A DNA stretch of 37,144 nucleotides from Methyloversatilis sp. (GCF_030696805.1 NZ_JAUYRO010000065.1:1-37144); one strand, 5' to 3'; numbered from the stretch's first letter, positions 6,610-13,866 are shown. Numbers and translations: made by a program. Notes: generated by a model not told the origin, from the sequence alone.

Positions 6610-6977
6610 CCGACGAAACCCGCGCTGATCGACTCCAGATAGGCAATCGCGTCTTCGGTCCGGCCTTCCTGCACCAGTTGCAGCAGCGTCTTGTGGCGGA
6701 ACGCGGGGATGGGTTCATTCTTGATGAGGAAGATCGCCCGTTGCGGGTCCGGTTGCACGGCTGCCGCGGCAGACAGCACGCGCATCAGGTCGCGCAGCGC
6801 GGACTGGAGCCGCGGTGACTCCGGGTGGGTACGCAGCGTGTTGCGGTGGACTTTCGCCAGTTCGGCGAGATCCTGGAACTGCAGACCCATGACATGGGCG
6901 ACGTTCGCGGCTGAAAAGCGCGATGTGCCGACTTCGCGCACCGATTCGAGCACGTCTGAAAAGGCGGTGGAAACCAT
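6606..6977 (-). CDS. Xre/MbcA/ParS-type antitoxin of a RES module
   Basis: The protein has 123 residues from the ATG at 6977, which has AGGA eight bases upstream; in-frame starts further up lack one. The middle part, AANVAHVMGLQFQDLAELAK, resembles the helix-turn-helix of this family. The C-terminus, IPAFRHKTLLQLVQEGRTED then AIAYLESI, is the toxin-binding DUF2384 domain. It is the first gene of a two-gene unit whose toxin is the broken RES gene just downstream, with overlapping stop and start. The antitoxin itself is intact and so is an orphan. It may persist as a DNA-binding regulator or protect against a related toxin elsewhere. Confidence 0.8.
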   Translation of the reverse strand: MVSTAFSDVLESVREVGTSRFSAANVAHVMGLQFQDLAELAKVHRNTLRTHPESPRLQSALRDLMRVLSAAAAVQPDPQRAIFLIKNEPIPAFRHKTLLQLVQEGRTEDAIAYLESISAGFVG

Positions 6978-7091
6978 GGCGTCGATCCTGAAGGGGCGTG
7001 TGCATAGTCGATACATTGTTGCAGGTGATTCAAGCGCGCAGCGCGCCTTGTTGCCGCTCAAGGTCGGGCACTCGCTACCCCTTTCCGCGTT

Positions 7092-7490
7092 TCACCAGAT
7101 CGCCCGCACATGCGGGTAGCTCCTGATCTTTTCGTCGGCGCTGACCAGTGGTGCGGCGAACTTGCGCGCGGTGGCGACGATGATGCGGTCGGCCGGATCC
7201 TTGTGGAAGTCGCCCGGCAGTTGCACACTCTTCACGGCAATTTCGCTGTCCACCGGCACCATCTGCACCGCGTCGATCCGGCTGAGGGTGTCCAGCCAGG
7301 ATGCGATGTCCATCGACAGCGCGACGCGCCCGCGCTCGACCAGCATGGCCAGTTCCCAGGCCGACATGCTTGAAACGAGGATCTGACCGCCGTCCATTTC
7401 GGCGTCGATGGCCGACGCCGCGGCGGCGGACAACTGCGCGCGTTCGCCATTGGCCCACCACAGCAGCGCGTGAGTATCGAGCACGATCAT
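7092..7490 (-). CDS. PIN-domain (VapC-type) toxin
   Basis: The 132-residue PIN-domain protein is of the subgroup starting LDTHALLWW. The acidic active-site residues are present: D5 in IVLDTHALLWW, E46 in SMSAWELAML, D101 in KDPADRIIVATAR and D119 in LVSADEKI. It would act as a Mg-dependent endoribonuclease in the cytosol. The ATG at 7490 overlaps the Phd-type antitoxin gene by four bases. It is distinct from the VapC at 4405-4785, with little similarity beyond the motifs. The module appears intact. Confidence 0.9.
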   Translation of the reverse strand: MIVLDTHALLWWANGERAQLSAAAASAIDAEMDGGQILVSSMSAWELAMLVERGRVALSMDIASWLDTLSRIDAVQMVPVDSEIAVKSVQLPGDFHKDPADRIIVATARKFAAPLVSADEKIRSYPHVRAIW

Positions 7491-7720
7491 CGCGCGGCGT
7501 CCCAGTCGTCCTCACCGACCGATTCGGTCGGTTGGTCGTAACGCAGCACGGAGCCGCGCAGGATGTCCAGCGGCGAGCGCTCCTGCGGTGTGAAGCGGCG
7601 TACTTCCAGCCGCGGTTCGCCGCGGTCGGTCACGATGAGGGGTTCGCCGCTGCGTTCCACGTCGCGGAAGTATTCCAGCGCGCGCGCCTTGAACTGCGAT
7701 TTGGATACTTCGGTACTCAT
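7487..7720 (-). CDS. Phd/YefM-family antitoxin
   Basis: The 77-residue protein begins MSTEVSKSQFKARALEYFRD and continues GEPLIVTDRGEPRLEVRRF, the Phd/YefM pattern with the 'liVTdrG.P...v' strand. The C-terminal tail from about residue 48 (SPLDILRGSVLRYDQPTESV) is the likely toxin-binding segment. It is the first gene of the pair, and its stop overlaps the toxin start. Two copies of an 11-bp repeat just upstream are likely the operator. This is a Phd antitoxin coupled to a PIN toxin rather than to Doc. Confidence 0.9.
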   Translation of the reverse strand: MSTEVSKSQFKARALEYFRDVERSGEPLIVTDRGEPRLEVRRFTPQERSPLDILRGSVLRYDQPTESVGEDDWDAAR

Positions 7721-7736
7721 CTCGCCTCTTTCTGGT

Positions 7737-7761
7737 CATAGTCATGGAACCATAGTCATGG
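7737..7761 (-). promoter_or_regulatory. Direct-repeat operator upstream of phd-vapC
   Basis: CATAGTCATGG occurs at 7737-7747 and again at 7751-7761, 14 bp apart. CCATAGTCATGG in the second copy also contains the dyad CCAT-AGTC-ATGG. The position, 17-41 bp before the antitoxin start on the minus strand, fits an auto-regulatory operator. Confidence 0.6.
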
Positions 7762-7918
7762 TAGGTGCGGATTGTGTCCAAGACAAGGACGCGGGTGTAA
7801 CTGTCAGGGGTCGAGCGGCCGAACCCGCCTGGGCCACGGACTTTTACCCATGTCTCGACCCGGACGAAGTCAGCGCGTAGTGCGTTCGATTCAGAGCAAG
7901 CCAAGAGTTGGTCCATTA

Positions 7919-7966
7919 ACACCCATTCCCCTGCGGCATGGCTTAGAAATGGGTGTAAATGGGCGT
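7919..7966 (+). promoter_or_regulatory. Repeat operator upstream of fic
   Basis: AATGGGTGT (7948-7956) is followed by AATGGGCGT (7958-7966), a tandem repeat with a 10-bp step, one helix turn. The exact inverse ACACCCATT lies at 7919-7927. Three related half-sites in 48 bp, ending 12 bp before the Fic start, suggest a regulator binds here. The Fic protein's own C-terminal winged-helix-like domain is a candidate. Confidence 0.6.
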
Positions 7967-7978
7967 AGTATTGGTCAC

Positions 7979-9028
7979 ATGCTCCGTTCAGACAGCCTCC
8001 TGATCACACCCGAAATCCTCAGCCTGATTGCCCGGATCGACGAATTCAAGGGCGCATGGCGGGCCTTGGGAACGCTCGCGCCCGAGCGTCTTTCGGCGTT
8101 GCGGCGGGTGGCGACCATCGAAAGCATCGGCTCGTCCACCCGCATCGAAGGCAGCAAGCTGACTGACCGCGAGGTGGAGCGCCTGCTGTCCAATCTGGCC
8201 ATTCAGTCCTTCGACACCCGCGACGAGCAGGAGGTGGCCGGTTACGCTGAGCTGATGGACCTGGTGTTCAGCTCGTGGCAGGACATCCCCTTCAACGAGA
8301 ACCACATCAAGCAATTGCACCAGATCCTGCTGCGCCACAGCGAAAAGGATGCGCGCCACCGGGGGCAGTACAAGACCCATTCGAACAGCGTCGCCGCCTT
8401 CGATGAAGGCGGGACACAGATCGGGATTGTCTTCGAGACCGCCACGCCGTTCGACACGCCACGGTTGATGGCCGAATTGGCGTCGTGGGTGAACGATGAA
8501 CGGGGGAAGAGGCATCTGCACCTGTTGTTGATCATCGCGATCTTCGTGGTGGTTTTTCTGGAAATTCACCCCTTTCAGGATGGCAACGGGCGTTTGAGCC
8601 GGGCGCTGACCACCCTGCTGCTGATCCAGGCGGGCTACGCCTATGTGCCGTACAGTTCGCTGGAAAGTGTGATTGAGCTGAACAAGGAAGCCTATTACCT
8701 CGCGCTGCGCCAGACACAGGGCACCATCCGCACCAAGGCCCCCGACTGGCAGCCGTGGCTGCTGTTCTTCTTGCGCTCGCTGGCCGAGCAGGTTCGCCGT
8801 CTGGAGAAGAAGGTCGAGCGCGAAAAGATCGTGCTGGCCGCACTGCCTGAGCTGTCACTGCAGATCGTGGAATTCGCCCGTGAGCACGGGCGCGTCACGA
8901 TGATGGATGCGATCAAGCTGACCGGAGCCAGCCGCAACACCTTGAAGCAACACTTCCGCGACCTGACCAAGCGCAACCATCTGGAGCAGCACGGCAGCGG
9001 ACGCGGTGTGTGGTACGGGTTGAAGTGA
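7979..9028 (+). CDS. Fic-family AMP transferase, class II, with C-terminal winged helix
   Basis: The protein has 349 residues. The Fic active site is HPFQDGNGRLSR from residue 197, with all canonical residues. The inhibitory motif (S/T)xxxE(G/N) is S53-TRI-E57-G58, N-terminal to the Fic domain, which makes it class II and self-inhibited. The N-terminal part is the Fic/DOC N domain. The C-terminal 80 residues (REHGRVTMMDAIKLTGASRN) look like a winged helix. Fic enzymes usually transfer AMP from ATP to a Ser, Thr or Tyr of a target; the target here is unknown. The frame is open further upstream, but I chose ATG 7979 because starts above it would fall in the repeat operator. No good ribosome-binding site is visible. 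Confidence 0.9.
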   Translation: MLRSDSLLITPEILSLIARIDEFKGAWRALGTLAPERLSALRRVATIESIGSSTRIEGSKLTDREVERLLSNLAIQSFDTRDEQEVAGYAELMDLVFSSWQDIPFNENHIKQLHQILLRHSEKDARHRGQYKTHSNSVAAFDEGGTQIGIVFETATPFDTPRLMAELASWVNDERGKRHLHLLLIIAIFVVVFLEIHPFQDGNGRLSRALTTLLLIQAGYAYVPYSSLESVIELNKEAYYLALRQTQGTIRTKAPDWQPWLLFFLRSLAEQVRRLEKKVEREKIVLAALPELSLQIVEFAREHGRVTMMDAIKLTGASRNTLKQHFRDLTKRNHLEQHGSGRGVWYGLK

Positions 9029-9156
9029 TTCGACCCGATCGGTTCCTATTTCATCAACGACGTTTCCGCTGAACCGGCTTGACTTGGCGCCTTCGGGTCA
9101 GACCCCATTAGCCCCATCGGTCCGTGGTGGAACACTGCTACGTCTGAGCGGACGTG

Positions 9157-9185
9157 ATCGAGGGGCCTTGCTGCGGCCCCTCGAT
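9157..9185. terminator. Hairpin between convergent fic and PEP-CTERM gene
   Basis: ATCGAGGGGCC (9157-9167) and GGCCCCTCGAT (9175-9185) form an 11-bp stem with a 7-nt loop. It lies between the ends of two convergent genes and can serve both. There is no strong T tract on either side. Confidence 0.6.
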
Positions 9186-9204
9186 GGCTGACGTCGGGGC
9201 GACG

Positions 9205-9810
9205 TCAGGCCGGCATCCGCGCGCGGCGCGACATGCCGGCAACGAGGAACAGTCCGGCCACCATCATTCCCCAGGTTTCCGGCTCGGGCACCGGCAGTGA
9301 AAAGCTGCCCTGCACGGTCTTGCTGAGGACTTGATCAAAGGGCGAGGGATAGGCTTCGCGGCCGATGAAGGTGCCGCCACCCGTGATGCCCGCGAACACA
9401 CCGGTTCCGCCTGTGTATTCGAAACTGCCCTCGTATTCATACACTTCGCCGCTCTCGGCGGTGCGGCGGAAATAGTCGACCCAGTAAAGGCCCGTGTAGC
9501 TGCCATGGGCGTTGCCGCCGGTCAGCACGCAACCGCCTTCGTCGTAGCAGTAGGTCTGACCCGACGCCGGAGCGTAGAAAGGCGTAAAGGTGTGTTGCGT
9601 CGCGCTTTGTAGCATCGACGGCAGATTGCTGCCATCCGCCACGAGGACGAAGTCTTCGTAGCGTTCAAAGGGAAAAGTGTTCAGGTTGTAGGTGACGCTA
9701 CCGACGAAGGACTCGGTGAATTCGTAGGTGACGGTCGGGTTCGCTGCTTGCGCCAGGCTGCAACTGACAAGCAGAGCCGAGGTAAATGCGAGCTTCTTGA
9801 AGGAGAGCAT
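9205..9810 (-). CDS. PEP-CTERM sorting domain protein
   Basis: The 201-residue protein is exported. Residues 1-22 (MLSFKKLAFTSALLVSCSLAQ) are a signal peptide with an AQA/A cleavage site. The C-terminus has the exosortase sorting signal: VPEPETWGM, a hydrophobic segment MVAGLFLVAG, then the basic tail MSRRARMPA. The middle is rich in Gly, Tyr and Thr without a known domain. Such proteins are cleaved by an exosortase (EpsH type) during export to the envelope or exopolysaccharide layer; no exosortase gene is in this window. The ATG at 9810 is chosen because the signal peptide begins there; upstream in-frame starts would bury it. It stands alone on the minus strand. Confidence 0.88.
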   Translation of the reverse strand: MLSFKKLAFTSALLVSCSLAQAANPTVTYEFTESFVGSVTYNLNTFPFERYEDFVLVADGSNLPSMLQSATQHTFTPFYAPASGQTYCYDEGGCVLTGGNAHGSYTGLYWVDYFRRTAESGEVYEYEGSFEYTGGTGVFAGITGGGTFIGREAYPSPFDQVLSKTVQGSFSLPVPEPETWGMMVAGLFLVAGMSRRARMPA

Positions 9811-10113
9811 GACTGTTGTCCAGGTCTGGTGAGAAATCGTGAAGCCCATCGAGGTGGAATAAGGAATGCGCGAGACAGCATGTAGCAAGTACTGCACCAA
9901 AGACGATATCCATATGGAACAGTCATTTATGCGAGTCGCCTCTTTCAGGTGTAAGGAATTCCGACGGTTGTCCGGGTTTCGGGAGACAGCCTGGGTGGAG
10001 AAGAAGTGGTGGTCACAGGGGACTTTCCAACATATCCGGCGATGCCGGCAGCCCGCACTGCCGATGCTGCGGCGGTGCAACCATGGTTTCACCTCTACCG
10101 GAGAGTGCCGACG
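9811..10113. other. Intergenic region, nothing recognised
   Basis: This is the divergent gap between the PEP-CTERM gene and the antitoxin gene. It must hold both promoters. I see no clear -35/-10 pair or operator dyad in it. Confidence 0.5.
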
Positions 10114-10407
10114 ATGACGCGCACCACAACGCTCAAGCTGTCCGACGAACTCAGGGCGCGCATCGCGTCGGCGGCACAGCAGAGAGGCAAGACCGCGCAC
10201 GCCTTCATGGTCGAGGCGCTCGAACTGCAGACCGATCTCGCAGAACGGCGCAGTGCCTTTGTGGCCGACGCGCTGCTGGCCCGCGAGGAGGTTGCGCGCG
10301 ACGGCCTCGTGCTGGATGCCGACGAAGTGTTCGATTACCTGAAGGCGCGCGCCGACGGTCGACCCGCTCGCAAACCCACATCCAAGTCGGACTTGTTGGC
10401 GATCTGA
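10114..10407 (+). CDS. Ribbon-helix-helix antitoxin (ParD/CopG-like)
   Basis: The 97-residue protein starts MTRTTTLKLSDELRARIASA, a ribbon-helix-helix motif, followed by AHAFMVEALELQTDLAERRS. The C-terminal part (VLDADEVFDYLKARADGRPA) fits the toxin-binding tail of antitoxins paired with RelE/ParE toxins. GGAGAG lies eight bases before the ATG. The gene is intact, but the toxin directly downstream is broken. A deleted near-copy of its first half lies at 5207-5316. It is likely auto-regulatory if still expressed. Confidence 0.85.
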   Translation: MTRTTTLKLSDELRARIASAAQQRGKTAHAFMVEALELQTDLAERRSAFVADALLAREEVARDGLVLDADEVFDYLKARADGRPARKPTSKSDLLAI

Positions 10408-10420
10408 GCAGCGACCTGCA

Positions 10421-10783
10421 TTGAGCACACGTCTGGTTCCGGCGCCGCGCGCGCGGGCCGATCTGGCGGGGCCACGCGAGACGGAAACACGCGCGCACTC
10501 CGGCGCCGCGCGCGCGGGCCGATCTGGAACGGCTGACCGAATGTATGCTGCAAGCGGTCGCCCCGGCGACGGCCGCCGAAACGCTGCCCTTGCTGCAGTC
10601 AGGTCTCGCGCTGTTGCGTCAGCATCCGTCGATCTGCCGCAAGGCCGAACACGGTTTGCGCGAGTTGGTGATTTCGCACGGCCGGACGGGTTACATGTCC
10701 CTGCATGACTATGACGCCCGTCGCGACATGGCGATTGTGCCGGCGGCGAGACAGAGCAGCGCGACGGCGGTTACGCCGATTGA
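10421..10783 (+). pseudogene. ParE/RelE-type toxin gene, frameshifted twice
   Basis: The first frame reads STRLVPAPRARADL from a TTG at 10421. A 61-bp insertion then shifts the frame, and the toxin resumes as RLTECMLQAVAPATAAETLP, then QHPSICRKAEHGLRELVISH, then GRTGYMSLHDYDARRDMAIV. This is the pattern of RelE/ParE toxins with an EHGLRELVI core. Near the end the frame shifts again: the expected ending QRDGGYAD-stop is found in another frame, at 10760-10783. Comparison with the related tail at 13786-13857 shows a 2-nt length difference there. With two frame errors the toxin cannot be made. Confidence 0.75.
10438..10527 (+). repeat. 29-bp duplication, 61-bp offset, inside the toxin gene
   Basis: A GC-rich 29-bp segment containing CCGGCGCCGCGCGCGCGGGC occurs at 10438-10466 and identically at 10499-10527. 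The copies are separated by 32 bp unlike the toxin. An offset of 61 is not a multiple of three, so the event itself breaks the frame. Confidence 0.9.
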
Positions 10784-10877
10784 GCGCTGTGGCTTCGTCC
10801 CTGCGCGCGGGTTGTGACCCCCACGACTAGAGGGCTTCGCAATATTTGGCAAGACTGCTTGCGGATCCAGCCCGTAG

Positions 10878-10964
10878 GTTGGGGTGAGCGCAGCGATGCC
10901 CAACATGAGCCCGAACAGAAGCGTGCAAAACGCGTACCTTTGGGTGAGCGCAGCGATGCCCGAC
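10878..10964 (+). repeat. REP-like repeats, two copies
   Basis: The copy at 10878-10904 begins GTTGGGGTGAGCGCAGCGAT and ends GCCCAAC, so its ends are inverted (GTTGGG/CCCAAC). A second copy, with GGGTGAGCGCAGCGATGCCC, lies at 10939-10964, offset about 60 bp. The same element recurs at 18882-19047. No RAYT transposase is in the window. Confidence 0.85.
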
Positions 10965-11134
10965 ATCAGGCGCGTGGCGCGAGTTACCGCTGGTGACCAG
11001 AGAAGCGGTTCCCTTCGAGCGCACCGGCAGGATACGAGCACGGTCCCGTCACGCGAAAAAGGTACCCTGCCTCCGGAACCGCGGCGGCCGCCCCGCGTCG
11101 ACCGTCGGTCTGCCTGCCCCATCCGGAGAATGCC

Positions 11135-12166
11135 GTGTCCCTGCTACGTCTGAGTGTCCTGCTGTGTGCGGTGCTGCTGCCGCTCTGCCTTCCTGCGCGA
11201 GCGGCTGAAGACTCTGCGGTTAAAGACCTTTCGAAGCTGTCCTACGATGCCCGGCTGACCGGCTACGAATACGCGTTCGGGGTGAAGTTCTTCCCGATCG
11301 CGTCGCAGGGCCAGTCGCTGGAAATGGCGTACATCTTTCTTCCGGGCGAGGCCGGCAAGCCGGTGGTCACGCTGCTGCACGGCAAGAATTTCAACGCCGA
11401 TTACTGGGCTTCCACCGCCCGCCATCTGCGGAAGCAGGGCTATGGCGTACTGATTCCCGACCAGATCGGGTTCGGCAAGTCGTCCAAGCCGATGCAGTAC
11501 CAGTATTCGTTTCCCGTGTTGGCGAGCCACACGCGCGCGCTGATGAAGTCGCTCGGCATCGAAAGATCGGTCGTCATCGGGCATTCGATGGGCGGCATGC
11601 TGGCCAGTCGCTTCGCGTTGATGTATCCGCAGGCGGTGCAGCAACTGGTGCTGGTGAACCCGATCGGCCTGGAAAACTACCTGAAGTATGCCGAGTACAA
11701 GGACACCGATTTCTTCTACAAGGCCGAGCAGGCGCAGACGGCCGCGGGCATCGCCAAATATCAGCGCGACAATTACTACGCCGGCCAGTGGAATGAACGC
11801 TACGAGGCGCTGACCCGCTTTCTCGTCGGCCAGCTCCAGGGGCCGGACAAGGCGCAGGTGGCCTGGGTCAATGCGCTGACCTACGACATGATCTTCACCC
11901 AGCCGGTCGTGACCGAATTCGGCGACCTGTCGGTGCCGGTCAGCCTGATCATCGGTACGCGCGATCGCACCGGCCCCGGTCGCGGCTGGATGAGAGCCGG
12001 CGTCGATTACGAACCCGGGCGCTACGACCGGCTCGGCAAGACGGCCGCCGCGCTGATTCCCGGCGCCGTGCTGTACGAGCTGCCGGATCTGGGCCATCTG
12101 CCGCAGATCGAGAATTTCGACGTGTTCACCGGGGTGCTGGACAAGGCGCTGGCCGGCCGCAGGTAG
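11135..12166 (+). CDS. Secreted alpha/beta hydrolase
   Basis: The protein has 343 residues. It starts at GTG 11135, with GGAG six bases upstream. Residues 1-23 are a signal peptide (LLRLSVLLCAVLLPLCLPAR, cleavage after ARA), so it acts in the periplasm or outside. The alpha/beta-hydrolase fold is clear: the oxyanion strand VVTLLHGKNFNADYW, the nucleophile elbow GHSMGG with S151, the acid D277 in GTRDRT, and H321 in LGHLPQ. The lid region 200-245 is rich in Tyr and Lys. Substrate cannot be named; esterase, C-C hydrolase and haloperoxidase-like relatives share this pattern. It stands alone, after the REP-like repeats and convergent to parDE. Confidence 0.88.
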   Translation: MSLLRLSVLLCAVLLPLCLPARAAEDSAVKDLSKLSYDARLTGYEYAFGVKFFPIASQGQSLEMAYIFLPGEAGKPVVTLLHGKNFNADYWASTARHLRKQGYGVLIPDQIGFGKSSKPMQYQYSFPVLASHTRALMKSLGIERSVVIGHSMGGMLASRFALMYPQAVQQLVLVNPIGLENYLKYAEYKDTDFFYKAEQAQTAAGIAKYQRDNYYAGQWNERYEALTRFLVGQLQGPDKAQVAWVNALTYDMIFTQPVVTEFGDLSVPVSLIIGTRDRTGPGRGWMRAGVDYEPGRYDRLGKTAAALIPGAVLYELPDLGHLPQIENFDVFTGVLDKALAGRR

Positions 12167-12219
12167 TCCGGAAAGCAGCGGAAGAGAATCGGGCAAACGC
12201 CCCATTTCCTCAGTTCGAT

Positions 12220-12576
12220 TCAGTCGCTCTCGGTGAAAGGGCCGTATCGCTCCAGGTCCATGCTGTCGTGAAGAAGCCGTAGCACATCGATCACTGTGCT
12301 GTTTTGATTGCTGGCGATCCGGAACATCACGAAATGTCGCCCCTTGCGGCCGTTTCGTGCGACGTGAAGCGACCGGATGCCGATGCCGATTTCGGGGCGT
12401 TCCCTGACGCCGATGGCATCGGGACCAGCAATCAGTGCCTGCAGCGCCAGCGAGAGCGTGTCCGCATACGTCCGTGCCTGCGCCGAACCGAAGTTCTGGG
12501 TTGTCCAGCGCAGAATGTGACGGTAATCCGTCTCGGCCGCTGCCGACAGGCGAACTGTCCAGGCATGCTCGCCCAC
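12220..12576 (-). CDS. parE: ParE-family toxin
   Basis: The 118-residue protein has the ParE pattern: WTVRLSAAAETDYRHILRWT at the N-terminus, then FGSAQARTYADTLSLALQAL, then IRSLHVARNGRKGRHFVMFR, and an end strand ending VLRLLHDSMD. The central 'G.R...v.r.grkgrhfvmfr' block and the DVLRLLH-DSMDLERY end are typical of ParE partners of ParD. ParE proteins usually inhibit DNA gyrase. The start ATG overlaps the parD stop by one base. Both genes look intact. Confidence 0.88.
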   Translation of the reverse strand: MGEHAWTVRLSAAAETDYRHILRWTTQNFGSAQARTYADTLSLALQALIAGPDAIGVRERPEIGIGIRSLHVARNGRKGRHFVMFRIASNQNSTVIDVLRLLHDSMDLERYGPFTESD

Positions 12577-12854
12577 TATGGGAGGGCGCTTGCCGAAGTC
12601 AGGGCGGCGAGATGTTCGGCCAGGGCGTCCGCCGAGTCAAAGCGCTCGAACCGACCCGCGTCGATGTCGGCCATGCCGACCGCGGCGGCGTCGCGCAATG
12701 TGGCAAGGCGCATGGCGTCTTCGGACTCCCGGCGCTCGATCAGTCTCAGCCCTTCGCGCAAGACCTCGCTGGCGTTCTGATAGCGCCCGGAGGTGACCAA
12801 CTGCTCCACAAGCTGAGTCTGGTGGTCGGTCAGGACAACGTTTCGGGTGGGCAT
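12576..12854 (-). CDS. parD: ParD-family antitoxin
   Basis: The 92-residue protein starts MPTRNVVLTDHQTQLVEQLV and continues SGRYQNASEVLREGLRLIER, the ribbon-helix-helix and 'GRYqnaSEvlReGLRlie' block that defines ParD. The tail with GMADIDAGRFERFD is the toxin-binding part. The ATG is at 12854. It is first in the operon. A perfect palindrome 27 bp upstream is the probable operator. Its sequence differs from the other antitoxins in the window. Confidence 0.9.
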   Translation of the reverse strand: MPTRNVVLTDHQTQLVEQLVTSGRYQNASEVLREGLRLIERRESEDAMRLATLRDAAAVGMADIDAGRFERFDSADALAEHLAALTSASALP

Positions 12855-12880
12855 GGGTATCTTCTGAATCGGTTTTGTGT

Positions 12881-12895
12881 TGGCATACTATGCCA
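12881..12895 (-). promoter_or_regulatory. parDE operator palindrome
   Basis: TGGCATACTATGCCA is a perfect 15-bp palindrome about a central C. On the minus strand it contains TAGTAT, a possible -10, so ParD or ParDE binding would block the promoter. The stretch from 12896 to 13103 holds no gene I can support. Confidence 0.65.
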
Positions 12896-13103
12896 TAGGT
12901 CCGGCGCTGTCAGACATCGGTGACGAGGCTACATTTCCCGCGCGGCCGGCTGCTCTGTCGGGAACATCGTCCTGCCCAAAGGCGTATTGCCCGACAGACA
13001 GTCGATGTTAAGCAGTGTCTGTCCCGATCAGTCCGCTACGTCGTGGGCCGCGCGCAAGCTTCTTGCTTCCATGCCGCTATCCGTCACTCTCCGGCATCGA
13101 TCC

Positions 13104-13718
13104 ATGAAGCTTTACATGACCCCCGGCTCGTGCACGACCGGCATCCACATCCTGCTCGAGACGCTGGAACTGCCTTTCGAGGCCTGGATCATCAGCATTC
13201 CGGCCGGCGACCATCTCGCGCCGGACTATGTCGCAATCAATCCGAAGTCCACGATTCCGACACTGGTGCGCGACGATGGCAGCGCACTGACCGAGTTCCA
13301 GTCCATCGCCTGGTGGCTGGCGCGCACCCACCCGAAGTCGAAGCTGCTGCCCACTGACGCGGAAGGCGAAACCCGCGTGCTCGAAGTGATGGACTACGTC
13401 GTCGGCACGCTGCACGGCCAGGGCTTCGCGCGCATCTTCGCGACCGACAAGTTCGCCACCGACCCGGCGCAGCACGAGGCGGTGAAGGCGCGCGGGCGGG
13501 ATATCGTCGAACAGGGCTTCGCCATCGTCGACGCTCAACTGCCGCACCTGCGCGAACTCGCGGGCGACTTCTGCATCGCCGATGCCGCCTTGTTCTACGT
13601 TGAGTTCTGGGCCAGCCACTGCGGCATTGCGCTGCCGCCCAACTGCCAAGCGCACTACGAACGCATGCGCGCCCGGCCGGTCGTTGCGGGGGTGCTGCGC
13701 GAAGAGGGATATCGCTGA
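13104..13718 (+). CDS. Glutathione S-transferase family protein
   Basis: The protein has 204 residues. The N-terminal thioredoxin-like domain begins MKLYMTPGSCTTGIHILLET, where the S/C pair near residues 8-10 is the usual activating position in bacterial GSTs. INPKSTIPTLVRDDGSALTE contains the cis-proline and the glutathione-binding 'E(S)' turn, and IAWWLA closes the domain. The helical C-terminal domain has CIADAALFYVEFWA. It would conjugate or reduce using glutathione in the cytosol; the substrate is unknown. The ATG at 13104 is chosen because the first strand starts there; the frame is open upstream but not GST-like. It stands alone. Confidence 0.88.
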   Translation: MKLYMTPGSCTTGIHILLETLELPFEAWIISIPAGDHLAPDYVAINPKSTIPTLVRDDGSALTEFQSIAWWLARTHPKSKLLPTDAEGETRVLEVMDYVVGTLHGQGFARIFATDKFATDPAQHEAVKARGRDIVEQGFAIVDAQLPHLRELAGDFCIADAALFYVEFWASHCGIALPPNCQAHYERMRARPVVAGVLREEGYR

Positions 13719-13785
13719 AGCGACCCTCGCCGTCAGCGCGGCAGAGGGAGGGGGCGGGGCAGGGGGCTTCGTTTCCGTTCGTGGC

Positions 13786-13857
13786 TGCGACGTCGGTCGC
13801 GACAGGGCGATCGTGCTGGCGGTGAGCCCCCGCGCGAGGGGCGGCTACAGGGACTGA
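13786..13857 (+). pseudogene. 3' tail of a ParE/RelE-type toxin gene
   Basis: The last codons of an open frame read DVGRDRAIVLAVSPRARGGY and then RD-stop, the C-terminal strand and tail of a RelE/ParE toxin ('..RD..vvLAvrhqreaGYrD'). GTCGCGACA-GGCGAT-GTGC is shared with the broken toxin at 10421-10783, supporting common origin. The upstream part of the frame is not toxin-like. It appears to be a scrap left just after the GST gene. Confidence 0.45.
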
Positions 13858-13866
13858 ACGTCACGG

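Noticed and set aside
4083-10783. Superintegron cassette array
   Set aside because: Modules lie in both orientations, no attC-like site recurs between them, and no integrase is present.
11144-12205. Minus-strand open frame of 353 codons
   Set aside because: It is opposite the alpha/beta hydrolase, which has a signal peptide and a full catalytic triad.
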